Below, one piece after another: positions 6,849 through 14,054 of a stretch of 17,907 bases of DNA. The stretch spans positions 1 through 17,907 of the forward strand of contig JBEKLJ010000049.1 in the NCBI GenBank assembly GCA_050010255.1, written 5' to 3'. This DNA comes from JBEKLJ01 sp050010255 (GTDB lineage: Bacteria > Acidobacteriota > Terriglobia > Bryobacterales > Bryobacteraceae). The notes beneath the pieces were generated by a model that was given only the letters and a program-made list of their open reading frames with translations, had not been told where the DNA came from and made no database searches. The translations under genes were made by a program, and so were the position numbers. Every line of letters starts with the position of its first letter. The stretch's first letter is position 1.

Positions 6849-8023
6849 TTCGGCATCCTTGTGTATAGCCGCTCGAAACGGCTGACAGTCTGTTCCATGC
6901 TGAAACGGCGTCTGGCGCGTTCGCGCCCGGCCCGGCCCATCCGTTCCGCCTGCTGCCGATTCGTTACCAGTTCCGTCAGTGCATCCCCGAGCCCGACAGA
7001 ATCACCGGGCGGCACCAGGAATCCAGTTTCTCCATGCTCCACAATCTCCGGCAGACCGCCTATCCGACTGGCAACGACGGGAACGCCGCGCATCATCGCC
7101 TCGGTCGCCACATTGGGGAACGGCTCATGCGAGATGGACGGCACGGCCTGAACCCACGCCAGACGCAGGCGTTCTTCCATCTCGTCTCTTGCCAGATGAC
7201 CGGTCAGTTCCAACTGCCTGGCGATGTCCAAATGCTTCGCGAGCTTCTCTATGGCCTCCCGCTTCGGCCCCGCCCCGGCAATCAGCAGCTTCGCACCCGG
7301 GACCCGATCCAATACGCGCCGGAAGGCTTCCAGGAGAGTCGAAACGCCTTTTTCCGGCGACAGGCGCCCGGCAAACGCAATCAAGGGTGGTTCCCTGAGA
7401 GGGGGCCGCTCGGGACGCTCGAGCACTCCGTTCCAAATCACTTCGTTGACAGAAATCCCCAGCGACTCCAACAGGAGCTTCGCGCCTTCGCTCTGCGCCA
7501 CCACACAGTCAAAGCAATCACGGTAGCGCTGCCAGAGACGACACTGTAGCATCTCCAATGCCCACTGCGGCGCCAGCCGGCAGCAGCCGTGCCGCAGGCA
7601 GGCCAGACCTTTCGGATACGCGCATGGCCGGCCATCCGGCAGAATCTTCTTGGCAGTGGGACAAGCGGGCTTATAATCCGCCGGGTTGAAGATGCTGGGG
7701 ACATCCCGCAGGAGCGGCAATATGGCGGGCGAAAGCTGCCAGAGAATGACACGCGCGTGGACCACGTCCGGCTGGAACGTGCGCAGGACGCGCCGCAGCA
7801 CCCAGTGCGCACACGAATTCAACACCTGGGTCACCGCCCGCAACGGCGTTGTGGTTCCCCAGCAGAGATAATCGGATTGAAACGGGAGACCCCCGTATGG
7901 CACGCTGGTCGTGAAGAGCCGCGCGTCATGACCGCGCGTGCGAAGCGCCGCTCTGAGCGCAGCCAGTTGAGCTTCCGCTCCCCCTTGCAGAGTCCCGAAG
8001 TCATTTAGCAGCAGGATCTTCAC
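6845..8023 (-). CDS. Family 4 glycosyltransferase (GT-B fold)
   Basis: I choose GTG 8023, giving 392 residues starting VKILLLNDFGTLQGGAEAQL, with an AAGG site 7 bases upstream. The longer frame to 8242 overlaps the DinB gene and has a low-complexity leader. The N-terminal Rossmann domain has GGAE at 14-17. The C-terminal donor domain has AFAGRLSPEKG (216-226) and the EX7E motif at Glu300 and Glu308 (HEPFPNVATEAM), followed by VPVVASRIGGLPEIV. A cysteine-rich segment at residues 121-148 (Cys121, 134, 142, 147, 148) follows NPADYKPA; similar inserts occur in other GT4 enzymes. GT4 proteins are retaining sugar transferases for glycans or glycolipids. The partner GT2 gene follows with a 4 bp overlap. 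Confidence 0.93.
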   Translation of the reverse strand: MKILLLNDFGTLQGGAEAQLAALRAALRTRGHDARLFTTSVPYGGLPFQSDYLCWGTTTPLRAVTQVLNSCAHWVLRRVLRTFQPDVVHARVILWQLSPAILPLLRDVPSIFNPADYKPACPTAKKILPDGRPCAYPKGLACLRHGCCRLAPQWALEMLQCRLWQRYRDCFDCVVAQSEGAKLLLESLGISVNEVIWNGVLERPERPPLREPPLIAFAGRLSPEKGVSTLLEAFRRVLDRVPGAKLLIAGAGPKREAIEKLAKHLDIARQLELTGHLARDEMEERLRLAWVQAVPSISHEPFPNVATEAMMRGVPVVASRIGGLPEIVEHGETGFLVPPGDSVGLGDALTELVTNRQQAERMGRAGRERARRRFSMEQTVSRFERLYTRMPK

Positions 8024-8103
8024 CGTTACCTTTTTCGAGCGCTCGCAGGCCTGAGTGCCACACGCTACCGCCGCGCATTCCGCACCGCTCGTAGCCAGGG
8101 CCT

Positions 8104-8628
8104 CTACATTCCCCAAAGGTTGGGAGTGCTGACCGGCTTGCCCTGGAGCTTCAGGTAATAGAAGAGCTGTCCCTTGTGCTGCTTCTGGTGGTCCACCATT
8201 TGCAGAAGGCGATGCCCCAGCACCATCTCGGTTGGATCCCAAGGGGCAGGCGCCGGCGTGTGCGCAAGTTGTTCCTCGCTAGTGGATGCCAGCATCTGGA
8301 GGGCTATTGCCTGGTCTTCCTGCAAGAGCCGTCTCGCCTCGGCGACGCTCTCGATCGTTGGCAGCTTCTCCGCTGGAGGCAACTGCTCTTCAGGTGTGAG
8401 CTCGTTCATGTCCTTCCCTTCGGGCAGTCCCCAGTCACCGGTGATGAAGGCCCGGAAAGCGGCGCCGCAGCCCTGCGTCATATGTTTGAGGAGTTGACCA
8501 GTGGTCATCCAATTGCTCCCCGTGGAAGGTTTCCACTGAAGGCTGTCATCGCCCACCAGAGCGAGCAACCCCTCTGTGATTCTGTACGCGGACTGAATCT
8601 CTGTCTTGAGGAGTTCTGTCCAGTTCAT
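8104..8628 (-). CDS. DinB/YfiT-like putative metalloenzyme
   Basis: The 174-residue protein is all-helical with the three metal-binding histidines of the DinB four-helix bundle: His49 (LLKHMTQG), His147 and His151 (MVDHQKQHKGQ). The family contains thiol-S-transferases and stress-induced proteins of unknown role; no substrate is readable. I choose ATG 8628 (MNWTELLKTEIQ), with an AAGGAG site 5 bases upstream, over a GTG two codons earlier. It is divergent from the PEP-CTERM gene and lies 80 bp upstream of the GT4 gene on the same strand, so it could be the first gene of that transcript, though its function does not suggest a shared role. Three ATGGTAC copies lie in its upstream region. Confidence 0.88.
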   Translation of the reverse strand: MNWTELLKTEIQSAYRITEGLLALVGDDSLQWKPSTGSNWMTTGQLLKHMTQGCGAAFRAFITGDWGLPEGKDMNELTPEEQLPPAEKLPTIESVAEARRLLQEDQAIALQMLASTSEEQLAHTPAPAPWDPTEMVLGHRLLQMVDHQKQHKGQLFYYLKLQGKPVSTPNLWGM

Positions 8629-8665
8629 AACCACTCCTTGTTCCCGGCTTCAGTCACCAGCAGTC

Positions 8666-8695
8666 ATGGTACCAATAACATGGTACCTATGGTAC
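8666..8695. promoter_or_regulatory. Three-copy ATGGTAC repeat, possible operator
   Basis: ATGGTACC occurs at 8666-8673 and 8680-8687, and ATGGTACG at 8689-8696. The first two contain the palindrome GGTACC, and ATGGTACCTAT is an imperfect dyad. The cluster sits between divergent DinB and PEP-CTERM genes, directly upstream of a possible plus-strand promoter. This is the arrangement expected for a repressor site; the regulator is unknown. Confidence 0.4.
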
Positions 8696-8704
8696 GTTAC
8701 GGCA

Positions 8705-8733
8705 TTGACTTGCTCGTCTAAACCCCTTAGTGT
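8705..8733 (+). promoter_or_regulatory. Possible promoter for the PEP-CTERM gene
   Basis: TTGACT (8705-8710) and TAGTGT (8728-8733) are 17 bases apart, giving a start near 8740 and a leader of about 40 bases that contains GGGAGGAGAG at 8741-8750. The -10 is weak but the spacing is ideal. Confidence 0.35.
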
Positions 8734-8782
8734 AACAGATTGGGAGGAGAGAGTCAGGCTCTGCTTCCGGGCCGTGAAGAAT

Positions 8783-9541
8783 ATGAGATCAAGAGGCGTG
8801 TTGCTGATTTTGGTGCTGTCTGTGTTGGCTCCGGTGCTCGCCACGGGCGGTACTTTGTACACGGTTGATGGATCGGCCTCGTTCACAGGAGGCATCTACG
8901 GGACGTGGGACTTCGCGTTTACGTCGGGTCCGGCCGGCCTTTATCTGCAGCAAATAGATATTGACCTCAGCCCAACGGGCCTCAAATTCGACACCGTGCC
9001 GGGCGGTTTTGGATCGTTGACTTCCCTGGACATCGACAATTACCTGGGCACCGATGTTGGCACAGGACTGTATCAGATCCTGCCGGGGACGGGCGCCGTC
9101 CTGGACGGCGGCCAGTCGCTAACGTTCCAGTTCGACGATTTCACGGTGGGTGAGAACTTCCATTTCACCGGCGATGTCGACAACCCGGATCCCACGCTCC
9201 TGCCACTGACGGATTGCAGCAGCCTCCACGGCTTGGCCAGGGTGGCCTGCATTATTCAGAATGCGGTGAAAACAGCGCAAAACGACGCTCGTCTGACTGC
9301 TGCCGCGCTCGTGACCGGGCAGGAGTTCGGCGGCACGCTCGTGACTTACACGTTCGGAGGCCCGGGCTTCTATACGAGTCAGTTCACGGCGGCGTTTGAG
9401 CCAGACGGGGGCCTTCGCGTTCTAGGTGCTGCCAATGCCGTTGAGGGGGAGGTGGAAGCGACGCCGGAACCGGCCACCTTTGTTTCGCTCGGAGCCGGCA
9501 TGCTGCTGCTGGGCGGCCTGTTGCGCCGCCGCGCGCACTGA
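8783..9541 (+). CDS. PEP-CTERM exosortase-sorted surface protein
   Basis: The 252-residue protein has a Sec signal peptide (MRSRGVLLILVLSVLAPVLA, cleavage near 20) and a typical PEP-CTERM tail: TPEPAT at 227-232, a hydrophobic helix (FVSLGAGMLLLGGLL) and RRR at 248-250. In this family exosortase/EpsH cuts near the PEP and moves the protein to the surface or extracellular matrix, often with polysaccharide genes. The central part is acidic and beta-rich (GTWDFAFTSGPAGLYLQQID, FQFDDFTVGENFHF), with two cysteines at 145 and 156. Its exact role is unknown. I use ATG 8783; GTG 8774 is in frame and also possible. No exosortase gene is in the window; two glycosyltransferase genes are nearby, which fits a matrix context. 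Convergent with the GAF gene. Confidence 0.88.
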   Translation: MRSRGVLLILVLSVLAPVLATGGTLYTVDGSASFTGGIYGTWDFAFTSGPAGLYLQQIDIDLSPTGLKFDTVPGGFGSLTSLDIDNYLGTDVGTGLYQILPGTGAVLDGGQSLTFQFDDFTVGENFHFTGDVDNPDPTLLPLTDCSSLHGLARVACIIQNAVKTAQNDARLTAAALVTGQEFGGTLVTYTFGGPGFYTSQFTAAFEPDGGLRVLGAANAVEGEVEATPEPATFVSLGAGMLLLGGLLRRRAH

Positions 9542-9576
9542 GGCTTCTCCCCCGGATTCAGTACCACGGACTTGCG

Positions 9577-9616
9577 GAGGGTGCTGGGAGCGCGGCTTGC
9601 GCATCCCAGCGCCCTC
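9577..9616. terminator. Strong hairpin between convergent genes (probable bidirectional terminator)
   Basis: GAGGGTGCTGGGA (9577-9589) pairs with TCCCAGCGCCCTC (9604-9616) with a single G-T wobble. GCGC pairs with GCGC inside, leaving a 5-base loop and one bulged A. It sits between the PEP-CTERM stop (9541) and the GAF stop (9619) and can end both transcripts. No U tract is present. Confidence 0.7.
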
Positions 9617-9618
9617 TG

Positions 9619-10629
9619 TCACTCGCCCCAGGCGATATTGTCTTCCGGTTCAGGCAACAGCGGGTTGATGACGCTTGTCAGCACCTGAGCCACGAGTTCA
9701 TTGGCTGCCGGCGTCAAGAGCCAGTTCGCGCACCGTCGTTCGGCCACCAACTGCTCGTCCGTGGAGAACAACTCCTGCCACTCTTCTGATCGTGCCAAGG
9801 CCTCGATCGTGAGATCGGCCCTTCCGCGGGCCCAGAGCTGCAAGGAATCATCCGAGACGGGCTCGGCGAGGAGTCGCTTGGCGGCCTCGATCCCGCCATA
9901 CTGGCTGACCAGACGCAGGTACATATCCGGCTCGTAGCCGCACTGCTGAATGGCCTGGTTGATGTTCTCGGTCGCTGTGAGGTGGAAACGGTCCTGGAGT
10001 TGGCCTCGCCCTGGCATGATCCGGTCCGTGTCATCGCGATGCCGCGCGGCGCCAGGTTGGTTGGCGCCCTTCCCGCCGGGCAGCTCTTCGTGAAGCCGGG
10101 CGTTTTCCTCGTCCAGGCGCGCCCGCGAGATGGCCACGCCCATCTGCTCCCCGATGAAAACGAGGAGGGCGACCTCCTCGGGCGTGTGCTCATGCGGCTG
10201 CTTGTGGTGGACGTTGATGACGCCGATCACTTCGCCGCGAGAGACCAGCGGCACCGAAAGGAAGGCTTCGTACGTGTCCTCTACCAGCGCTGGAAAGCGC
10301 CTGAATCGGACGTCCGCCGGAGCGTTGGACGGCAGCGAGACGACTGTCTTGTGTTCCGCTACCCACCCCGTGACGCCCTCGCCCACCGGCATTCGCAGGC
10401 TGCCGAGCTCAGCCGTGTGGGGCAGTTGGGAGGCGCGCAGCACGATTTCGGCGGTTTCCGGTTCCAGCAGGTAGACCAGACAGGCGTCCGAGCCGGTAGC
10501 CTCGACGGCCAGGCCGACCAGTTCGCCGAGCATCTCGTCCAGCGCCCGGTTGGAGCTGATGATGCTGCTGACGCGGCGCAGCGAGGCCACGTGTGAGCGG
10601 GAACAGTCTGGGGAATCTGTGCCCGTCAA
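9619..10629 (-). CDS. GAF-domain protein with a conserved C-terminal helical module
   Basis: The 336-residue protein has a GAF domain at about 16-170: SLRRVSSIISSNRALDEML, then ACLVYLLEPETAEIVLRAS, the PVGEGVTGWVAEHK core at 81-94, and AFLSVPLVSRGEVIGVINVH. GAF domains bind cyclic nucleotides or other small ligands. After a charged linker (180-215) comes a compact helical module at 220-300 with QYGGIEAAKRLLAEP, LQLWARGRADLTIEALARS and EWQELFSTDEQLVAERR. From memory this pattern recurs at the C-terminus of many unrelated bacterial proteins, but I cannot name it. No output domain (kinase, GGDEF, HTH) is visible. The longest start is TTG 10629; GTG 10590 is a good alternative that trims an unstructured leader. 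A soluble sensor role is inference. Confidence 0.8.
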   Translation of the reverse strand: MTGTDSPDCSRSHVASLRRVSSIISSNRALDEMLGELVGLAVEATGSDACLVYLLEPETAEIVLRASQLPHTAELGSLRMPVGEGVTGWVAEHKTVVSLPSNAPADVRFRRFPALVEDTYEAFLSVPLVSRGEVIGVINVHHKQPHEHTPEEVALLVFIGEQMGVAISRARLDEENARLHEELPGGKGANQPGAARHRDDTDRIMPGRGQLQDRFHLTATENINQAIQQCGYEPDMYLRLVSQYGGIEAAKRLLAEPVSDDSLQLWARGRADLTIEALARSEEWQELFSTDEQLVAERRCANWLLTPAANELVAQVLTSVINPLLPEPEDNIAWGE

Positions 10630-10927
10630 TTCCAGCGTAGGCCTCGTGTGGAAACGCGTCTAATCGAAACTTTGTATCAGCCCCATCCAGGATTCACATC
10701 CTGGTGGGTCTGCTGCCGTTCCGGATCGCGGTTGATGCCCGCCGGCAACAAACTCGAACTCGTCATCCAGGCGGATGTGGACAAAGTCCAGCTTCCGCAC
10801 GCAACCGGTCGACCCGGTCGGGCTGCCCTCGCCGGGATCTCTGGCCGCCACGGGCCCTGACAGTCCATCCATGCGATGCTGAGGATGGCGTATCCACCGC
10901 GACTACGTCACCCAATAGGAGATGAAC
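10630..10927. other. Intergenic region between divergent genes
   Basis: About 298 bases without a convincing gene. Two short minus-strand frames within 10660-10872 have codon-like composition (phrases such as KLDFVHIRLDDEFEFVAG and INRDPERQQTHQDVNPGWG), but neither has a start site or recognisable domain. They could be remnants of an older gene. The hairpin described at 10682-10708 lies here, as does the AGGAG site of the next gene. Confidence 0.4.
10682..10708. repeat. Inverted repeat (hairpin) in the divergent gap
   Basis: CCAGGAT (10687-10693) pairs perfectly with ATCCTGG (10698-10704) around TCAC. CCCA and TGGG extend the stem with one bulged T at 10686. It lies upstream of the GAF gene rather than at a gene end, and has no U tract, so it may act in the leader or simply be a relic. 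Confidence 0.45.
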
Positions 10928-11869
10928 ATGCGACGAGCAAAGAGCAGCAGGAACATGCAGGTGTTGTTGGCGATGGCGAGCATGCTTTGGGCAGGGACCG
11001 GCGTGGGACTCGCGGCCGGCGACGCCAAGACGAACCCTGCGGGGCCCGAGGCCGAGATCCGCGCCGCGGCTGAGCAACTGCGCGAGGCCGCGCGGCAGGG
11101 AGACGCGGAGCGTCTGACGGAGATGTATACAGTCGACGCGCAACTCATACTGCCGGGGAAGACGATTGTCGGGCGGGACGCCATTCGGGCTCACATGAAA
11201 CTCGCCATCGCCGCTGGCGTCCGAGACTTCCGAAATGAGGAGCAGGAGTTCTTCGTCGGCGATGGTGTGGTCGTGGAGGCCGGACTGGTCCTCTTCTATG
11301 ATGCCTCCGGCACGCGCAGGAACGCGGATCGGTACATGACGCTGTGGAAGAAGGTCGACGGCCGCTGGCGCATCCACCGCGACATGGCCGTGCCCGTGGC
11401 GGCTCCCGCCCCGGTGCAGGCCACGCAGCCGCCTGCGGCGTCCTTCGCGGTCAAACAAGTTGAGCCGTACTCCGCGATCGTCCTGCCGATGACCGGCAGC
11501 TTCAGCCAGACGTCCGAGGCTATCGGGCGCATCGGGGCCTCGCTGGGCGGCCCGCCGGCCGGTCCGCCTTTCGCCCGCTATTTCAACTCGCCGGAAAGCG
11601 TGTCGGAGGCCGAACTGAAGTGGGAGGTCGGCTTCCCTGTTCCGAAGGGCACCACAGCCACGGCCCCGTTCGAGGTGCGCGACTTCCCAGCGGAGACGGT
11701 GGCATTCGCCGTCGTGGCGGGACCCTACGAAGCCAGTCGTCCGTGGCCACAGTTCGTCCAGTGGGCGATCGAGCAGGGCTATCAGATCGTAGGTCCGGCC
11801 ATGGAGATCTGGATGGACGGCCCCAAGACCGAGATGCGCATTGCCGTGCGCAAGCCCGATTCGAAGTGA
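10928..11869 (+). CDS. Secreted NTF2/SnoaL-like (DUF4440) plus GyrI-like fusion protein
   Basis: I use ATG 10928, which lies 6 bases after AGGAG; the ATG two codons earlier touches that site. The 313-residue product has a signal peptide of about 30 residues (hydrophobic MQVLLAMASMLWAGTGVGLA, cut near LAAG). Residues 41-153 form an NTF2-like/DUF4440 domain: AEIRAAAEQLREAARQGDAE, YTVDAQLILPG, IVGRDAIRAHM and YMTLWKKVDGRWRIHRDM. After a Pro/Ala linker, residues 175-310 resemble the GyrI-like small-molecule-binding (AraC effector) fold: VEPYSAIVLPMTGSF, ELKWEVGFPVP, VRDFPAETVAFAVVAGPYEA and MEIWMDGPKTEMRIAV. Both domains usually bind small molecules, but their fusion in an exported protein is unusual. 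Ligand unknown. It converges on the minus-strand pair. Confidence 0.82.
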   Translation: MRRAKSSRNMQVLLAMASMLWAGTGVGLAAGDAKTNPAGPEAEIRAAAEQLREAARQGDAERLTEMYTVDAQLILPGKTIVGRDAIRAHMKLAIAAGVRDFRNEEQEFFVGDGVVVEAGLVLFYDASGTRRNADRYMTLWKKVDGRWRIHRDMAVPVAAPAPVQATQPPAASFAVKQVEPYSAIVLPMTGSFSQTSEAIGRIGASLGGPPAGPPFARYFNSPESVSEAELKWEVGFPVPKGTTATAPFEVRDFPAETVAFAVVAGPYEASRPWPQFVQWAIEQGYQIVGPAMEIWMDGPKTEMRIAVRKPDSK

Positions 11870-11986
11870 GGTAGGGAAACCGCGGAAACTGGGGCAGGCA
11901 GGGGGAGCCGGAGAGTCTTCTGCGAGATTCCTATGCGTCTACCTTGCCGGGCGCAATGTTGCTGCCGACGTCGGGGTTTCGACGTG

Positions 11987-12002
11987 GGCCGTGACAACGG
12001 CC
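11987..12002. terminator. Hairpin between convergent genes
   Basis: GGCCGT (11987-11992) pairs with ACGGCC (11997-12002) around GACA, within the 224-base gap between two convergent genes. A palindrome CCGACGTCGG lies just upstream at 11965-11974. No U tract follows. The rest of the gap holds nothing recognisable. Confidence 0.4.
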
Positions 12003-12093
12003 AGTCCGTCGGCCGCTCTGCCATCAGTCACTTTGCCCGGGTCCCGCCTTCTCCAAACAACGCCGAAACCCTGGGCCACTGGACGTGAGGGGG

Positions 12094-12843
12094 CTAATCC
12101 AGTCGATTCCCGACGATCCCGGCGGCTCCCGCGCCGTCAGGGCTGTTGGCCGGGTGCTCAGGCGGCGGACCTCCTGCCTGACTCAATCCTGGCTTGCGCA
12201 GCCACGCCGACTTCAGCGGCCGCTCCGGCAATGGGATTTCGCAGTATCCGTTCGGGCTCACGTTCAACCGAGGGTTGGCGCCCGGCTCGAGATCATAGCC
12301 TTCGACAAATGCGGTCGGGGGACAGCCAGGGAAAATGACCACATCCTCGAAGTCAAGCTGCCCGGCTGCGTTGATTGTCGCCCGAGGCAGAGCGGGGTCA
12401 CGGAAGCGGCAGGGATGGTTCTCCAGCCGGACTGTGGCACCCGTCAACGGTGCACCCGGCGGACCAATGACCGTGCACTGAAGCCGGCGTTTCGTGCCGG
12501 GGATAATCGTCAGCCAGATCGGCGTCTTTCTATCCTGGAGATCTGTGACCGGAAGACCGCAACAGCGATCGGCGGTGTACGCACAGACCTCATATTCCCC
12601 CTGAGCGAGGTCCGGGAACTGGACGTGACCGCCGGGGGCGGGCTGCGGCTCGATATGATGGTCCTTTGTCTTCAGACGGCGCACGAGAACCGTGGCAGTC
12701 CCCGTAGGAGCATATCCGTTCTCGTCCTGCACGTGGACCTCGAGCAGCACGTGCTGTAGCTGGGCTTGAGCCGTACCGCATGCCATAGCGGCTGTGACGG
12801 CCAGCAGGTGTGCACGTGCAAACCATGCCATCCACGGCTTCAT
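12094..12843 (-). CDS. Secreted protein with beta-sandwich (carboxypeptidase-regulatory/CnaB-like) domains
   Basis: ATG 12843 follows AGGAGG by 6 bases and gives 249 residues with a signal peptide (MKPWMAWFARAHLLAVTAAM, cut after AQA at 27). The mature part reads like two Ig-like beta sandwiches. The first has VLLEVHVQDENGYAP, VQFPDLAQGEYEVCAYTADR at about 32-93. The second, LQCTVIGPPGAPLTGATVRL, INAAGQLDFEDVVIFPG, spans about 121-190. The 'gain, delivered as text, pathway to feature' layout matches carboxypeptidase-regulatory or SpaA/Cna-B type folds, which serve in surface adhesion or as domain spacers. Several cysteines (87, 94, 95, 123, 145, 174) may form disulfides. The tail from about 215 is Pro/Gly-rich. 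The ATG overlaps the stop of the membrane HEAT protein (TGATG), so the two are coupled. Confidence 0.7.
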   Translation of the reverse strand: MKPWMAWFARAHLLAVTAAMACGTAQAQLQHVLLEVHVQDENGYAPTGTATVLVRRLKTKDHHIEPQPAPGGHVQFPDLAQGEYEVCAYTADRCCGLPVTDLQDRKTPIWLTIIPGTKRRLQCTVIGPPGAPLTGATVRLENHPCRFRDPALPRATINAAGQLDFEDVVIFPGCPPTAFVEGYDLEPGANPRLNVSPNGYCEIPLPERPLKSAWLRKPGLSQAGGPPPEHPANSPDGAGAAGIVGNRLD

Positions 12844-13778
12844 CAGTGTCCTCCTTTCAGTCGCGAGTCCGCGAGCGTCTTCAGAAATGCAAGCCGCTCC
12901 TGCGCTGGAGGATCCCAACCTGCGGGGTTGAGATTCTTCAACGTAGACAGCCACTTTTGCTCTTGTTTGCCATCGAAGGGAAGAGATCCCCAAAGATCGA
13001 TCAGCGACTGGATACAAGTCACCTGCACGTCGGTCTCATTGGCAACACTGGGGATAACGCGCAGTAGGATCTCCACCGAACGTGCCGAGCGCAACCTTCC
13101 AAGGACAACGCAGCTACTATTGCGCTCGGCACGGTTAGGTTTGGTGGTCGCGGTGGTGTCGGACAACCGTTTGTCGAGAAAGCTGAGGACGTCTCCAGCA
13201 TACGGTTCCAAATGTGCTGCGATCTTCTCAAGAGCAGCAAGGACCCCGCGCCGTAGGTCGGGGTCTAGGGAATCGCCGTACCGAATCAAATGACGAACAA
13301 TCTCAGCACGCAGCTCTTCTCTCATGAGAAATAGCCGGCGCTCCACTTCCAAGGCATCCTCCTGAAGCTCAGGCTCCGACGAGGCCAGCATCATCTCCAG
13401 GACGGGAATGGCATCGGCCCCGGCGCCGGCCAGAGCGATGCGACTGAGTTCTCTATCAACCGTTGGCAGACCTCCAGGACTAGGGGTGATATTCGAACCC
13501 CCGGGGCGTTGATTCCTGGTCTCCTCACCGGGCGCCCGCGACCTGAATCTGTCGAGAGTGTCACGGATCAGTTGAGTCCTTGTCAGTTCCGTCTGGTGCT
13601 GGTTGTTTAGATCGATCTGTTGGCTTGCCAACCGGGTGAAGTAGCCCAGTGCGGCAGCGACGATCAGGCTCATGAGTCCCGAGAAAATACCTGCGACGAT
13701 TTGGAGTTTGTCCCAGCGGTCCTTCGGTTTGCTGCTCCCAGGGGTCGTTTGCCGCTCATTTCCTTCCTTGTGTCCCAT
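12843..13778 (-). CDS. Membrane-anchored HEAT-like helical-repeat protein
   Basis: The 311-residue protein has a charged cytosolic-type N-terminus, one membrane helix at about 26-47 (IVAGIFSGLMSLIVAAALGY), a coiled stretch to about 75, a loose linker and then helical repeats from about 105. These include ALAGAGADAIPVLEMMLASS, LRAEIVRHLIRYGDSLDPDL, RRGVLAALEKIAAHLEP and NSSCVVLGRLRSARSVEILL. Spacing and the Asp/Leu pattern suggest HEAT repeats, used for protein binding. No catalytic motif is seen. ATG 13778 is preceded by GGGGAAGG and a good promoter upstream. It is translationally coupled to the exported beta-sandwich protein. Function unknown; an assembly or sensing role at the membrane is inference. 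Confidence 0.72.
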   Translation of the reverse strand: MGHKEGNERQTTPGSSKPKDRWDKLQIVAGIFSGLMSLIVAAALGYFTRLASQQIDLNNQHQTELTRTQLIRDTLDRFRSRAPGEETRNQRPGGSNITPSPGGLPTVDRELSRIALAGAGADAIPVLEMMLASSEPELQEDALEVERRLFLMREELRAEIVRHLIRYGDSLDPDLRRGVLAALEKIAAHLEPYAGDVLSFLDKRLSDTTATTKPNRAERNSSCVVLGRLRSARSVEILLRVIPSVANETDVQVTCIQSLIDLWGSLPFDGKQEQKWLSTLKNLNPAGWDPPAQERLAFLKTLADSRLKGGH

Positions 13779-13801
13779 CGACCTTCCCCACGCTGGACGG
13801 C

Positions 13802-13831
13802 ATTGTACCCCATTTCAAATGCAATATCCAA
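13802..13831 (-). promoter_or_regulatory. Promoter of the HEAT/beta-sandwich pair
   Basis: On the minus strand TTGGAT (13831-13826) and TACAAT (13807-13802) are 18 bases apart, within an AT-rich patch. The start would fall near 13795, about 17 bases before ATG 13778. Confidence 0.55.
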
Positions 13832-13847
13832 CCATAAACGACCCGGC

Positions 13848-13898
13848 TGTCGTTAGCATGTGATTTGTCCGGTCGAACTGGCACGTGATCCGTCCGGT
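13848..13898. mobile_element. Possible orphan insertion-sequence end with repeated binding motif
   Basis: Beginning at TGTCGTTAGC, the motif GTGATTTGTCCGGT (13860-13873) recurs as GTGATCCGTCCGGT (13885-13898) with a 25-base period and 12 of 14 identities. Multiple repeats of one motif at a TG-starting end are characteristic of IS21-like and some IS481-like elements. No transposase or matching second end is in the window, so this would be a solo relic. Confidence 0.35.
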
Positions 13899-14025
13899 TG
13901 GGACGGCGGAGGGTGCAAGCTGGCAGGGTGGACCCAATCGCCAGTACTCAGCCGCGGAGGCTGGCTCAGGCCGTCCAGGCGACGGCGCCAGTGGCAACTC
14001 CTCAGCGCCTCTGCCCGCCGTGCCG

Positions 14026-14054
14026 TTGACACGTGGGGCCCCCGGCGTTATACC
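14026..14054 (+). promoter_or_regulatory. Promoter of the alkD-like/doxX operon
   Basis: A perfect -35 TTGACA (14026-14031) is 17 bases from TATACC (14049-14054), giving a start near 14061 and a leader of about 47 bases before ATG 14108. A GAGGGAGAG-type purine run precedes the start. Confidence 0.6.

Noticed and set aside
6162..7151. 329-residue plus-strand open frame
   Set aside because: It spans the antisense of both glycosyltransferase genes, whose catalytic motifs are clear on the minus strand.
8036..8045. CGAGCGCTCG palindrome beside a T run as a terminator
   Set aside because: It has no loop and, on the coding strand, the T run becomes an A run upstream of the GT4 start.
8024..8242. 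N-terminal extension of the GT4 gene
   Set aside because: It overlaps the DinB coding region and encodes a low-complexity leader; GTG 8023 begins at the first Rossmann strand and has a ribosome site.
12085..12759. 224-residue plus-strand open frame
   Set aside because: It is antisense to the secreted beta-sandwich gene, which has a signal peptide and an AGGAGG site.
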